A DNA stretch of 64,000 nt from Ypsolopha sequella (GCA_934047225.1 CAKOHE010000044.1:496001-560000), one strand, 5' to 3'. Numbered from the stretch's first letter, positions 18,439-29,389 are shown. Numbers and translations: made by a program. Notes: generated by a model from the letters alone, not told the origin.

Positions 18439-20694
18439 TTAGTCATGCAATGGTCTTAGCCGATTAGCATGCACTACATAATTTCGTCCTGTTTTATTGA
18501 TAACATAATTTTCATTGAACCCTATTCTTGTGATATTATAAGGTCCTTCCCATTTGTGATCTAAGTTATTTGGATTAGGTATTTGGAGCATAACTTTGTC
18601 ACCTACGTTGAATTTAGCTACATTCTTTATGGATTTGTCATAACGTTCCTTGGCTTTATCTTTCATGGACTCTACGTTGCGTTTAGCTATTTCTCGAGTT
18701 ATTTTTAATCTTTCATTGAAATCGTTAAGATAATCGTTAGTTGTATATTCACGGATGTCTTTTGCAGAGTAAAGTGAATGGGGTTTGTATCCAAAAAGTA
18801 GTTCGTGAGGAGTAAAACCAGTTGATTGATTTACAGAGGTATTGTGACACATAATAGCAAGAGGGACTATTTGATCCCAGTTTGAGTTTCTTCTTTTATG
18901 ATATATGCGAATATGATCTCTAAGGACGGCATGAAAACGTTCTAACGATCCATTTGTTTGAGGATGGTAGGCAGTACTCAAAGTATGATTGCAACCTAAT
19001 TGTTTCATTAAGTGTTTTAATATATTATTTACAAATTCTCCACCTTGGTCAGAATGGAACCGTTTGGGAACACCAAAGTGTTGACAAAAGATTAAAAGAG
19101 TTTTAGCTATGGTGACTGGCTGTTTGTCAGGAATTGGGTAAGCTTGAACAAATCGGGTTAAATCATCTTGTAAAGTTAGAATGTATTTATTGAAGTCACC
19201 TGTTATGTCAGAATAAGAAACTAAATCAATAGTCACGCGTTCGAAAGGTTCACTAGATGATGTCGTTATAACCATCGGGGCTTTATAAGTTTTTCTTTGT
19301 ATTTTACTACGTTGGCAATCTAAACAGTTGTCTATGTATTTCTTGATGTCATCAGTCATGCCTTTCCAGAAGTATTCTGACCGTATTTTCCTCGTAGTTT
19401 CGATAATGCCTCGATGACCAGATAAGGGTTCATCGTGGAAACTTTTGAGAATTTCGGGTATTTGTTCTTGAGATGGATATTTAACAGTATTTTGACAAAT
19501 TGTTATTTCACATTCATATGTGTCAGCTAAATATGCAGTTATATGTAATTGTTCGTTTCCTTGCAATTTACAAGTGGGATCATTCTTAAGGTCAGGAATA
19601 CAAAGAGTTTTAACGTCATTTTTTTGAAGATAATTTAATAGAGTTTTGAAATAACTTTCGGAGTCCCATGAATCATAGTGTTTTGGTCTTGAGTATCCAA
19701 AAACTATGTTTTGTTTGTTATCTGATATTAGAAGATCATTGTCATATAGGGATTTACATTTTTCTAAATAGGGATCGACTTGAGAGCACAAGCTAATAGC
19801 TTCGTTGAATAAATCATTTTTATCAGAGAGTTCGCAGGAAGTGGGGATAAAGATATTTTTGTGACGAGAATCTAAGAGGCGATCTGGTGAAATCTTAAGA
19901 TTTGGTGTGTCAAAGTTATAAGAGCTATTGTCAGAAAAATGTTCATAATTGGCTTGTAAATAATGGTCAGGAGTTTCTTGATTTGTGCTATCGTCATTTG
20001 TAAGATTGATATTTGTCGTAGAAATAGGGGGTCTTGAGAGTGCGTCAGCGTTGGTATTGTTCTTTCCTGGTTTATAGACTATTTTGTATTGAAAACCAGC
20101 GAGTTTGAACTGCCATCTGGCAAGACGGCTACCTGGGTCTGTGATTTTCATATAATAGCTTAGTGGTTGATGATCTGTGACTATTGTGAAGTTTTGACCG
20201 AATAAATAAGGTCGAAAGTGTTTAACTGCCCATACAATGGCTAACATTTCTCGTTCCGTTGTAGAATAATTAGTTTCAGCTTTGTTTAAAGTCCTTGATG
20301 CATAGGCTATGGGCAAGTCTTTACCTATTTCGCCTTGTGAAAGAATCGCGCCAATAGAATGTAGTGAAGCGTCCGTTGTTAATATGAACTCTTTTGTGAA
20401 GTCTGGATATTGAAGTATTGGGGGGTTAGTAAGGAGATGTTTGCATTTGTTGAAAGAGTCTTCTTGTGTTTGACCCCATATGAAAGGAACTTCCTTCTTT
20501 AAGAGGCTAGTAAGGGGTTTTGTTATTTGACTGAAGTTTTCTATGAATCTTCTGTAGTATCCAGCTAGACCTAAGAAGCTTTTGATGTCCTTGCAATTCT
20601 TTGGAGTTGGGAAATTTTTGACAGCTTCAATTTTTACAGGATTTGGTTTTACGCCTTCGTTTGAGATAATATGCCCGAGATAAGCGACTTCACG
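18439..20694 (-). CDS. pol: Gypsy pol, second part: RNase H and integrase (downstream of frameshift)
   Basis: The 625-residue stretch from 20,316 reads RNase H motifs (YASRTLNKAETNYSTTERE, VTDHQPL). The integrase zinc-binding HHCC segment follows (GHRGIIETTRKI, CLDCQRSK). The catalytic core comes next, with LQDDLTRF, FHSDQGGEF and the glutamate in GSLERFHAVL, so the D,D-35-E residues are all present. It ends with a C-terminal domain (VGDKVMLQIPN, WEGPYNI). The frame is open upstream to about 20,690, where it should join the RT frame; a one-base break separates them. The env acceptor begins about 60 bases after the stop. Confidence 0.92.
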   Translation of the reverse strand, partial: REVAYLGHIISNEGVKPNPVKIEAVKNFPTPKNCKDIKSFLGLAGYYRRFIENFSQITKPLTSLLKKEVPFIWGQTQEDSFNKCKHLLTNPPILQYPDFTKEFILTTDASLHSIGAILSQGEIGKDLPIAYASRTLNKAETNYSTTEREMLAIVWAVKHFRPYLFGQNFTIVTDHQPLSYYMKITDPGSRLARWQFKLAGFQYKIVYKPGKNNTNADALSRPPISTTNINLTNDDSTNQETPDHYLQANYEHFSDNSSYNFDTPNLKISPDRLLDSRHKNIFIPTSCELSDKNDLFNEAISLCSQVDPYLEKCKSLYDNDLLISDNKQNIVFGYSRPKHYDSWDSESYFKTLLNYLQKNDVKTLCIPDLKNDPTCKLQGNEQLHITAYLADTYECEITICQNTVKYPSQEQIPEILKSFHDEPLSGHRGIIETTRKIRSEYFWKGMTDDIKKYIDNCLDCQRSKIQRKTYKAPMVITTSSSEPFERVTIDLVSYSDITGDFNKYILTLQDDLTRFVQAYPIPDKQPVTIAKTLLIFCQHFGVPKRFHSDQGGEFVNNILKHLMKQLGCNHTLSTAYHPQTNGSLERFHAVLRDHIRIYHKRRNSNWDQIVPLAIMCHNTSVNQSTGFTPHELLFGYKPHSLYSAKDIREYTTNDYLNDFNERLKITREIAKRNVESMKDKAKERYDKSIKNVAKFNVGDKVMLQIPNPNNLDHKWEGPYNITRIGFNENYVINKTGRNYVVHANRLRPLHD

Positions 20695-22258
20695 TCGTAA
20701 AATTCACATTTGTCTGGTTGAACCTTGAGTTCATATTTCCTAAGTCTGGAAAATACTTCATGAAGTTTTTCTTCATGTTCTTGGAGACTTGATGCAAAAA
20801 TTACTATGTCATCTAAATACACAAAACACCGTTCTCCTTGAATCCCCATTAGAACAGAATCCATGGTGCGTTGAAATGTAGCTGGAGCGTTTTTGAGACC
20901 GAAAGGCATTCTTTTATATTCGTAATGACCATAGGGGGTTGTGAATGCAGTTTTAGGAATGTCAGCTGGATTAACTTCTAATTGATGGAATCCTGATGCT
21001 AAATCTAATGTTGTAAAGTATTGGGAATGACCAAGTTTGTCTAGAATGTCTGTGATGTTTGGTAAGGGATAGCTATCACCTATTGTTATGTCATTAAGTT
21101 TACGATAATCTATTACAAGACGCCATTTTTGTTTCCCTGAGGCATCTAGTTTCTTTGGAACGACCCAAAGGGGGCTACTCCATGGTGAACAACTGGGTTG
21201 TATGATATCTTCATCTAACATTTTCTGTACTTGATTTTTTACTTCTTGTTCATGAACTCTTGGGAATCGATATGTTTTTGCATGAATCGGGATGTCAGTA
21301 GTCGTGCGAATATGATGTTTCGAATGATTACTAAATGATAAATGGTCTCCTTCTATATAAAAGATGTCTGAGTATTCGGAAATTATCTTGTGTATTGAAT
21401 TCTTTTCCTCATTGTTCAAATGTTCATCTCTGATTAGGTTGAGTACTTTCTCCTGTCTGTCTGATAAGCTAGTGAGTTGTTTGTCTGACTCAGAAGGATG
21501 TTCATTAAGATTATGTATTTGTTGTTCGCTAAATGAGTCAACATCAATGTTTGGAATGTCTATTATTTTGTCTACTTTGTTGGCGTTTACACAAGTAGTT
21601 AGGAATGAGTTGTTTTCGACATGGACTAAAGCATGAGGAATGATAACACCAGTGGTTAAGAATTGTTGATTTACAATAGCTACTCCGGATTTAATAGACT
21701 TTGTTGTACATTTGATTACTGTTTCGGATCTTTTATTCAAGGTTTGTTTTCCTTGAAGTTTTTCTTGTTTTTCTTCAAGGGAATGGAGTTTATATGTTTT
21801 ATTATGAACACGCATTGTTTTTGACTGGACATAGATGTAGACATTGTTTTTGGAAAGGAAATCATTCCCTAGAATGCCATCAGCTTTAATGTTTAAGTTA
21901 GCTACGTGAAATTTGAACTTTGGAAGGTCGTCTAGAGATAAGTTGGCTGTACCGAAACTGCGAGTTGATGATTGTGTGCTGGAGATACCTACAATAGATA
22001 CTACGTCGTTTTGGTTTATTTGTGAGGAGCCTATTTTATCTTTTCGGACTATTGAAATTCCGGCTCCAGTATCTACCAGGAAAATAACGGGTTTGCCTTC
22101 GATATGGAAAGTACAATGAAGTAGGTTTACTGGTGGTACATCGTTTAAAGAAGATATATTGTATGATTGAATTGGGGATCGAGATTTCTGGGAATTGAGT
22201 TCTGACTGAGATTTTGTTTTGGGTTTGGATTTAGGCTTTGATTTAGATTTTGACTTGG
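20649..22258 (-). pseudogene. pol: Gypsy pol, first part: protease and reverse transcriptase (frameshifted, truncated by insertion)
   Basis: The aspartic protease motif FLVDTGAGISIV lies near residue 65. The RT region follows with KWRLVIDYRKLNDITI, LDLASGFHQ, MPFGLKNAPATFQ and the catalytic FVYLDDIVIFA box. In the RT thumb, at about 20,697-20,702, a run of T is one base short compared with the continuing frame. The ORF therefore drifts into a false frame and stops at 20,649. At 22,258 the upstream protease lead-in, a lysine/serine-rich spacer, is cut by the BEL/Pao element. It continues at 25,338. Confidence 0.88.
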
Positions 22259-22700
22259 TGTTCACGCTAGACCGTGACGCATGATTCGCACCCGCAGGCG
22301 GGAATGACCCCCCCCCCGCCGCGCGCCGGTCGAGGCGCGCGCGGACGCTGGTCTCGCTCTGTTCGGATCGACGAGCCTCTCTAGGCGCACGCGCGCGCGC
22401 CCGCGCAGCCGACAGCTCTAAACAATAGACATTCGCGTCAGCACAAACAATATCGCGTACCTAAAGTGTAGTGTTAATACAAGTGCTGTGTACATCACTC
22501 AAACCAGGACATTCAATACATCCCTGCACAGACGCCAGCTCAACTAGCCAACAAGAAGGCTCAGCACGTCACCGCATCTCCTGTCGGCCCATCGAGAACA
22601 ACATTCCAACAAAGGTCAGTTTACCCACAATCTTTTTCTTATCCTGTCTACTCTCCCACTCAAATCCCATCCGCCCTGCATCCTGTGGCCAGCGGCTACA
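22259..22700 (+). repeat. BEL/Pao copy 2, 5' LTR
   Basis: 442 bp, TGTTCACGCTAGACCGTG...CCAGCGGCTACA. It contains a GC-rich block with a run of ten C and a GCGCGCGC stretch at 22,310-22,420. Confidence 0.93.
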
Positions 22701-23939
22701 TTTTTGGTCCTTCGGCCGGATCGAATTCTGGTCCTTACAGTCCATTTTCACAATTTTGGCCCTTCAAACCGCTACTGAACCAGCCCCCGTCGATTTATTA
22801 CAGTCCATTTTCAATCCAGGAAAATTTTTGGTTTATATCACCCCCCGACTATCCCCCGCCGGCCCATAACTTTGTTTTGAACCAGCCCCCGTCGATTTAC
22901 TACAGTCCATTTTCACCCGGTTACATATTTTGCCCCCTTTCCCGGCAAAAAATATTTTGTGGTTTCGAATACCTATCGCGGGTAGATAATTAGAACCGCC
23001 GCCTGGAACATTCCATTTATCGGTTAGAACCGACCCCCCCACGCCCCTTTACAGAATAACTCATTTTCATCACGGTTGTAATTATTGTTCAGCTCAGATA
23101 ATATAATTATATCCATTCGGCCCAATTGTTTATTACAGTCCACTATATTTCTTTATTAAACCCCCCCCGTCACTTCCAGGGATTAATTATCAGCCCTTAT
23201 AAACCCCATACGTAAAATTAATTAAACTCAAAGTCAGCATTTTGCTCAACATTTTTTTACATGTAATTCCCGACCCAATCTTTTCAAATGTTCTCGAAGT
23301 GATTCAACTTTGCTCGTAAATACATAGTTCACATTTTAGTTTCATATCGTGTTACAACGTTTTGAGTACCTACACTTCACTTTGTTTTCTATCGCGCGAA
23401 GAGGTGCAAATCTACCCACTGTCAAAGATAGTTCTCGTATCTTGCGAGATATTTTTTTGTGAGAGTATAAATTCGCTTTATTTCGTGCATATACATACGT
23501 ATTACGTATATTACTAAAGCGTGATTTCAAGGCAAATAACATAAAAGTGAACAGGTTCATCAGCCCTTTTCGATATTTTTGTGTTGCGGTAATCTCACGT
23601 CGCAGTAATATATTGCCGGACCGTTTATTTGTGTTATTGTCTGCTTTTTTTACCCGGGTATATATATATAGCACAAATATAGTAAACAATTTGTTTTTTT
23701 TCTCTTCTCATCTCTGATCTTATTGTTAATGGTACACATATAGGGTGTTCCACGTTGGTACAGCTCATATACAGGTTGTTTTTTAAAAAAAAAAATATTT
23801 TTTCTCTCTCTTTCGTGTTTATTTTCCGTGTTCCGTTTGAACATAGCCTTTGTTTTTTTTTTTTCGGCCCGCGCAAGTTACAAGCTATCCGCACGTTGGA
23901 GTTGGTAGCGCTCAAGTTTTTAATAACTCATTTTCACAT

Positions 23940-24190
23940 ATAGTCACACTCATCACACATTCAATCAGCACATACACACTCAACTCATTTTCACTCACAC
24001 ATTCAATCAGCACATACACACTCAGCTCATTTTCACTCACACATTCAATCAGCACATATAGACACACTCAGCTCATTTTCACTCACACATTCACTCATCA
24101 GATACACATTCAGCTCATTTTTCACTCAATGAAACCAGCACTCAACGCACTCAGCACACTTATCACACACACACTCATCACATACACACT
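23940..24190 (+). repeat. Tandem repeat inside BEL/Pao copy 2
   Basis: About five imperfect units of roughly 42 bp containing 'actcagctcattttcactc' and 'acattcaatcagcacatac'. It is the counterpart of 5,120-5,345 in copy 1, with a different number of units. Confidence 0.85.
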
Positions 24191-24207
24191 CATTTCATTT
24201 TCACTCA

Positions 24208-24894
24208 ATGACTTCAACTCCAACAGAGAATTCTTGTAACCCCGCACAACGTGTAGTGAACGCCACTAACACACCAATTTTGTTGCCAACCGTATCACTT
24301 GAAATAGCAGACGTACATTCACTCAATCACACTCAATTTCACTCAGCACGAGCCCTGTTAGGTTTTATCTCACGTCGCGGTACTCCAGTTCTCATTCGCT
24401 CAGACTGCGGCACAAACAATGATGCAATCACTCACAAGCTCGCGAATCAGCACATAACTTGGTTCGGCGCTCTGCACGAAATAATACTCAACTCAAGACC
24501 CCTCTGTCCAATTTCATCCGACCCTACGGACTTTGAACCTCTCACGGCCGGACATTTCATTATTGGTCGTCCGCTCACCGCTCTACCTGAGCAGTCTTTT
24601 GACGACAGACCCATATCTGCTCTTAAACGGTTTCAACTCATTCAAGCGCTCTCTCAGCGCTTTTGGATTCTCTGGTCCAGATCCTACCTCCATACCCTGC
24701 AAACCCGCCCCAATCAGCTCTCCCCTTCCTCCCCTCCTCAAGTGGGTGAACTGGTCCTCATCAAAGAGGATGACTTGCCTCCGCTCCAATGGAAGTTGGG
24801 GAGAATTCTCCGCACAATGCCTGGCAAGGATGGAGTGATCCAAGTTGTGGATCTGGACACAGCCCATGGAGCCGCAGCCCCGGCCCCCCCAGGA
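24208..24894 (+). pseudogene. BEL/Pao integrase tail, internally deleted (copy 2)
   Basis: Nearly the same peptide as 4,372-5,117. RSDCGTN is followed almost directly by HKLANQHITW, then ILNSRPLCP, TAGHFIIGRPLTALPEQ and the C-terminal VGELVLIKEDDLPPLQWKLG. The catalytic-glutamate region is missing at the same point. The ORF is shorter at its end, since sequence coding for about 20 residues before the LTR is lost. The shared deletion shows both copies descend from one defective parent moved by proteins supplied in trans. Confidence 0.85.
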
Positions 24895-25337
24895 TGTTCA
24901 CGCTAGACCGTGACGCATGATTCGCACCCGCAGGCGGGAATGACCCCCCCCCCCGCCGCGCGCCGGTCGAGGCGCGCGCGGACGCTGGTCTCGCTCTGTT
25001 CGGATCGACGAGCCTCTCTAGGCGCACGCGCGCGCGCCCGCGCAGCCGACAGCTCTAAACAATAGACATTCGCGTCAGCACAAACAATATCGCGTACCTA
25101 AAGTGTAGTGTTAATACAAGTGCTGTGTACATCACTCAAACCAGGACATTCAATACATCCCTGCACAGACGCCAGCTCAACTAGCCAACAAGAAGGCTCA
25201 GCACGTCACCGCATCTCCTGTCGGCCCATCGAGAACAACATTCCAACAAAGGTCAGTTTACCCACAATCTTTTTCTTATCCTGTCTACTCTCCCACTCAA
25301 ATCCCATCCGCCCTGCATCCTGTGGCCAGCGGCTACA
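24895..25337 (+). repeat. BEL/Pao copy 2, 3' LTR
   Basis: 443 bp and paired with 22,259-22,700; the only difference I can see is one extra C in the C run. Confidence 0.93.
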
Positions 25338-25823
25338 CTTGGATTTCGAAGATTTAGTGATATTATTGAAATCACGGTTTTGGGACTGATTACCCTGTTC
25401 ATGGATTTCACTTGATTTCGAGGATTCAGTAGATTTAAGGAAATCACGAGTTTGGGGCTGGTTACCCTGTCCGTGGATTTCATTTTTTGATTTAAGAGAT
25501 TCAGAGGATTTAGAGTGATCATGAGTTTGGGGCTGGCTACCCTGTCCATAGATTTGATTTCGAGATTTAAGAGATTCAGTGGATTTAAGAGATTCGGTAG
25601 TATTCGAGAAATCGGGAGTTTGAGTGGAAGCGTCTCTAAATTCAGTTTGCGTAGAAGCGTCTTTAAGTTGTCTCCGATAGACTGGTTTATTCATTTCTAA
25701 AGACGTATTACGTTTTTGTACCTCATGTATTTGATTTACTGAATTTAGTTTTGGTGGTGTATTTACCACTCGAATTGGGAATTCTCTGTCATGGGATATG
25801 CTTGAGTCTGGGTGATTGAGCAA
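25338..25823 (-). pseudogene. pol: Gypsy gag-pol linker upstream of protease, cut by the BEL/Pao insertion
   Basis: This frame overlaps the end of gag by about 60 bases, which fits a -1 frameshift start of pol. It encodes a low-complexity region with about three repeats of roughly 26 residues built on LKS-N-IHGQGNQPQT. Two copies of the motif DASTQT precede it. It ends in KSSKSK at the insertion point, and the other side resumes with the same lysine/serine-rich run at 22,258. The 3' end of the reading frame as it stands runs into the LTR. Confidence 0.82.
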
Positions 25824-26821
25824 GAGGCTAAAGCGGTTTCCGAGGAGTTGCTCATCTCGTCGGTCGCTGGCGAGTTTAAATGATTAACGTTTTTCGGTGG
25901 AGCAGGTAGAGCGCGTTGGTTTTGTGGGGCAGGTAGAGCGCGTTGATTTTGGTTATCTCGAAGATTATTATTGAATGCTCTCTTACGACAATCGGCAATT
26001 AAGTGCCCAGGTTTTTTGCAATAGTTGCACGTTTTTTGTTGCACTTGATTTGTGTTCGATGTTCCCTGCATTTGATTTGGGACGTTTGAGACTGTGTAAC
26101 GGTTTGAATAGGTACTTGAATTATAAGATTTTTGTACAGGTTTTGCAAGGTCTTTTGCATAGTGCTCAACGTGTTTAGGAGTTCTAGGTGGGGTTTGTTT
26201 GAACAGTGTTTGTCTTGCACTGTTCATTGCGCGTATTTGATCTTCTTGGATAGCAAACCGCCCTGCTTCGGATAGCGTTGTAAAACCTTTAGTACGGAGC
26301 ATTGTACCGATGTCGGGATAATTTAGTCCTATCTCGAACACTCTTAGAGCAGTTTCTTCAGTCGCCTTCATTCTACCTATCAACGAGTTGTCGTCAATTT
26401 CCGCGTTTAATTTTTCAATAATTTTTCCGCGACACAGATCTACTCTATGTAGATATTCGGTGATAGTTTCGGTTGCGAATTGGAACATTGATTGTAATTC
26501 AAGATTTAGGTGAGATATCGTCTTGACATTGGAAAATTTTTCGATAAGGAATGATCGAAGGTCTCCCCAAGAAGCATACTGTTTACTATGCACATCCGAT
26601 GCGTTTGTACCCACGATATTGTTTAGGGCATAGATTAAAAGGATTCGTTTCTGATTTTCTGATGCTAGTGAAAATGCTGAATCACATGATCTCGCGAATT
26701 TGTATACTTGACCGGGTTGATTTGTATCAAAATTTGGTATTAATTTTAGAAGCGTATTTATTTCTAGCGCCATTTCAGAATTTAAGTTAGGGTAGATTTC
26801 GTTTTTAATTTCTAAGGGCAT
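25763..26821 (-). CDS. gag: Gypsy gag (capsid and CCHC zinc knuckle)
   Basis: The most likely start is the ATG at 26,821 (MPLEIKNEI), giving about 353 residues. The frame is open further up to 26,995, but that stretch is hydrophobic and probably untranslated leader. The capsid-like region includes WGDLRSFLIEKFSNVKTISH. A single zinc knuckle CNYCKKPGHLIADC lies near residue 265, followed by a proline/alanine-rich tail (QNQRALPAPPKN). Pol begins in an overlapping frame before the gag stop, typical of -1 frameshifting. It appears unbroken. Confidence 0.88.
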   Translation of the reverse strand: MPLEIKNEIYPNLNSEMALEINTLLKLIPNFDTNQPGQVYKFARSCDSAFSLASENQKRILLIYALNNIVGTNASDVHSKQYASWGDLRSFLIEKFSNVKTISHLNLELQSMFQFATETITEYLHRVDLCRGKIIEKLNAEIDDNSLIGRMKATEETALRVFEIGLNYPDIGTMLRTKGFTTLSEAGRFAIQEDQIRAMNSARQTLFKQTPPRTPKHVEHYAKDLAKPVQKSYNSSTYSNRYTVSNVPNQMQGTSNTNQVQQKTCNYCKKPGHLIADCRKRAFNNNLRDNQNQRALPAPQNQRALPAPPKNVNHLNSPATDEMSNSSETALASCSITQTQAYPMTENSQFEW

Positions 26822-27137
26822 GAGTTTCGTAGAGATATGCAATTTGAGATTTATATATAATATGTGAATATAAGCACAGTGATATAATGGAAACACAGAT
26901 AATATGGAACACAGTAAAATAGAATAACACAATAACACAGGAATAGAAAACACAATGAAATGGAAATGGAATACACAGAGGAATCGAGCAAACAAGTTTA
27001 GCCACTTACCAACATAATAATATTATTTTAATTTGCATGGTTTCGGCAAATCTTTATTAAAGCCCTCCGGGCACCGTCCAGGTCCTTTTGGCGATGTTTG
27101 TCCTAGGTCCTGATCGTTTCGATTTGACTATATCCAG

Positions 27138-27151
27138 TACCGACTGCGCCA
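27138..27151 (-). promoter_or_regulatory. Primer-binding site of the gypsy element
   Basis: TGGCGCAGTCGGTA lies one base inside the 5' LTR in element sense. This form is known from 17.6/297-type errantiviruses, where I recall it pairs with a serine tRNA. Confidence 0.75.
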
Positions 27152-27152
27152 A

Positions 27153-27480
27153 TGTAAGATATTGGAAGCAGAAAACTTGTTTTTAAAAAACAATTATATT
27201 TTTATTTAGATTATTACAAGAGTTCTCACTGTGGAGACTGGAATTAGAATGAATATAATAATAGGGAGTTTGGGTTTTATACCCTTACTCTTATCGCTTA
27301 TGACTAACAGAATGTTCTGACTAACTTAACTAACTTAGTGACTAAGAGATTACAATTTGAGAAAGTAGAAGATAGTAAATGTTATCTTCGACGGAAGTTG
27401 TTATCGTCAGTTTAAGGTCTAATATTAATGACTAATGTTAACAGAGGTATGCTATGACTAGTTGTGTAGGGTACGTAACA
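27153..27480 (-). repeat. Gypsy 5' LTR
   Basis: 328 bp, upstream LTR in element sense, identical in appearance to 16,589-16,916. Outer border marked by the duplication TTCG. Confidence 0.95.
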
Positions 27481-27926
27481 TTCGGACTTCACTTTGATTG
27501 CAACCGAAAAATTTATACTCAAGAGTTGTTAAGTGGTCAGTAACAATGACGAGCAAGTACAAGATCCCATTTTTCCGAATTTGAACCTCACCAAGTTTCC
27601 AGTATAAATTTTTCGGTATGTGAATTTTACCGTTTCTTATTAATAATATACAAGGTGAATTTGTGAACATCGTCCAAATTTATACTTGAGGCTTGGTAAG
27701 TTATCAGCATCATGAACCAATAACGATTTTTGTAAAATTGATAAAATGGAATTTTGATTACCCATAGTAATTCACTCAGGACTGGGAGTGAATTAATATG
27801 GGAACTCGAAATTTCGTTATACGAATTTCCCAAAAATTTTTATCGATTAATGATGCTGATCACTTACCAAGCCTCCAGTATGAATTTGGACGATGTTCGA
27901 AAACAATTCTTATAAGTAAAACTTAG

Positions 27927-28082
27927 CTTTCAGATGCAGAGAAGGATGATGTTCCCGAACATGTGAAGAAAGCGGCCCGCGAGATGAACCGAAAGGCTTT
28001 CGAAGAGAGACTGAAAGAGATAAACATGAGCGAGTACGATGCCAAGTTGTATGAGCAGTTCTACAGAGCCGTGCAGCCACAG
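27927..28082 (+). CDS. VWA8: VWA8 exon 9
   Basis: The acceptor chosen is 'aaaacttag', because it puts LSDAEKDDVPEHVKKAAREM in frame with exon 8 (phase 0). The nearer tttcag seven bases on would break the frame. The peptide continues NRKAFEERLKEINMSEYDAK and LYEQFYRAVQPQ, ending at donor CACAG|GTAAAG. Vertebrate VWA8 reads VSQAEKDAVPEEVKRAAREM and LKEIQMSEYDA here. It leaves in phase 0. This helical segment precedes the VWA domain. Confidence 0.94.
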
Positions 28083-28286
28083 GTAAAGCTACATTTACCA
28101 TTTATGAAGCGAGTGTCTTTGTTGATCTGCTGAGGTGCACTCGCATCGTCCACTGTGTCGTCGTACAAGTCAAGTATAAAGTCTAAAAACAATTCTGTGA
28201 TTGACTGACTGACGGTAAATGCACAGCCTCAACCGCTGAAGATAGACACATTGAATTTTGAATATTAAGTTATTTAAGGGGTGTAC

Positions 28287-28860
28287 AGTGCGCGCCAATC
28301 TTTTAGTCGCCTCGCAAGAGGCGACGCAATAGCCGTTTAACTGTGTCAGGGGGACGTGAAAGGAGCGAGGGCGCGGAGCACACCCGCCCGCGTGCCGCAC
28401 CACACCCCCCGCTCGCCATTCAGCAGGTGTCAACACTATGCGTTAGTGTTAGTGCTACGTCCGTACACTACACACGCGCGCGTTGCATGAAAAGTACGTT
28501 CGTGAAAAAAATTCTATGTTTCGTTAAGTTAATCGTTGAATATGTTTGTGTTGCCTTTATTTGTTGTTTTGTTGATTTAGTTTGTTAAAGTTTATTGTTG
28601 TTGTTATGCCTCGCGGTCTTTGTAGCGTTTTAAGGCGACAATGTAGGAAAATGGTGTTTATATTAATTTGTTTTATTTAAACAGTTAAGATTGCACTAAA
28701 ATAATAAATATATATTAAATAGGTAGGTACAACAAGTACACCTTCCCACTTATAGTAAACATTTAATAATCAACCGTTGATATTATTATTTCCTTGACTG
28801 TACCTGTGCAAGCTTGCACTCGTAACTCAATCAGAGGCGACTAAAAGATTGGCGCGCACT
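28287..28860. mobile_element. 574-bp inverted-repeat element
   Basis: AGTGCGCGCCAATCTTTTAG and its inverse form perfect termini of about 27 bp (to GTCGCCTC). The interior is GC-rich on the left and AT-rich on the right. The frame at 28,343-28,588 has no recognisable domain. No clean target duplication was found. Confidence 0.72.
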
Positions 28861-29389
28861 AAGTAGTCTGTTGCTAACCGACCGACCCTTTCGTGTGCCT
28901 GGTTCAATTGAGTTTCATGGCCTATTTCGGTAACCATGACGTAATGTGGACGTAGAGTCCACATTGATAAAATTGAAGGGGTGCAACGAAAATTTACTAA
29001 GTTCCTTGCATAGAAGGATCGTCTTTGCCCCTATCGATGCAGTTATATTGATCGGCTAAGCCATTTTAAGTTGTCCTCTCGTGAGGATCGTAGAACATTA
29101 ATAGACATGACGGTACTATACAAACTATTAAACAATATAATGGACTCACCCGATCCACTAAGTCAGATTAATTTTTCTGTCCGTCGCTCTTCCACCAGAC
29201 GATCAAATCGTAAACCTTTTGAAACGCCCCGATCCTACAGTAATCTAGGCATATTCATGCCATTATCGCGTATGATGACGACGTATATACAATAGGTTGT
29301 CTAACATTGATGCTGATTTAGATATATTTTTGTTTAGTCTCCCTAGTTTTAAATCTAAGATTCTTAATTGTTTAAAGTCATAATTTAAT

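Larger units (their letters stand above)
22259..25337 (+). mobile_element. Internally deleted BEL/Pao element, copy 2, nested in the gypsy pol
   Basis: The target duplication CTTGG lies at 22,254-22,258 and 25,338-25,342, inside the lysine/serine-rich spacer of the gypsy polyprotein. The LTRs are 442 and 443 bp and differ only in the length of one C run. The 2.2-kb interior parallels copy 1: leader, TTTTTGGTCC primer-site region, CACTCA-rich tandem repeat and integrase tail with the same deletion. The LTRs differ strongly from those of copy 1 except at the ends and in the final third. It is oriented opposite to its gypsy host. Confidence 0.93.
16589..27480 (-). mobile_element. Gypsy-class (errantivirus-like) LTR retroelement with env, interrupted by a BEL/Pao copy
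   Basis: The 328-bp LTRs (16,589-16,916 and 27,153-27,480) look identical. The target duplication is TTCG (16,585-16,588; 27,481-27,484). On the minus strand the order is 5' LTR, primer-binding site, gag, protease, RT, RNase H, integrase, env, polypurine tract, 3' LTR. Without the 3-kb BEL/Pao insertion the element is about 7.8 kb. Pol carries a frameshift near 20,700. It is antisense to VWA8 in intron 8. Env-bearing gypsy elements are insect endogenous retroviruses of the errantivirus group. Identical LTRs suggest recent insertion; the breaks make this copy non-functional. Confidence 0.95.

Noticed and set aside
27934..28082. VWA8 exon 9 starting at the nearer acceptor tttcag
   Set aside because: It would put the exon out of frame with exon 8. 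The acceptor seven bases upstream gives the conserved LSDAEK reading.
28343..28588. 81-codon frame within the 574-bp inverted-repeat element
   Set aside because: Low complexity, GC-driven start, no domain. Lies inside a non-autonomous element.
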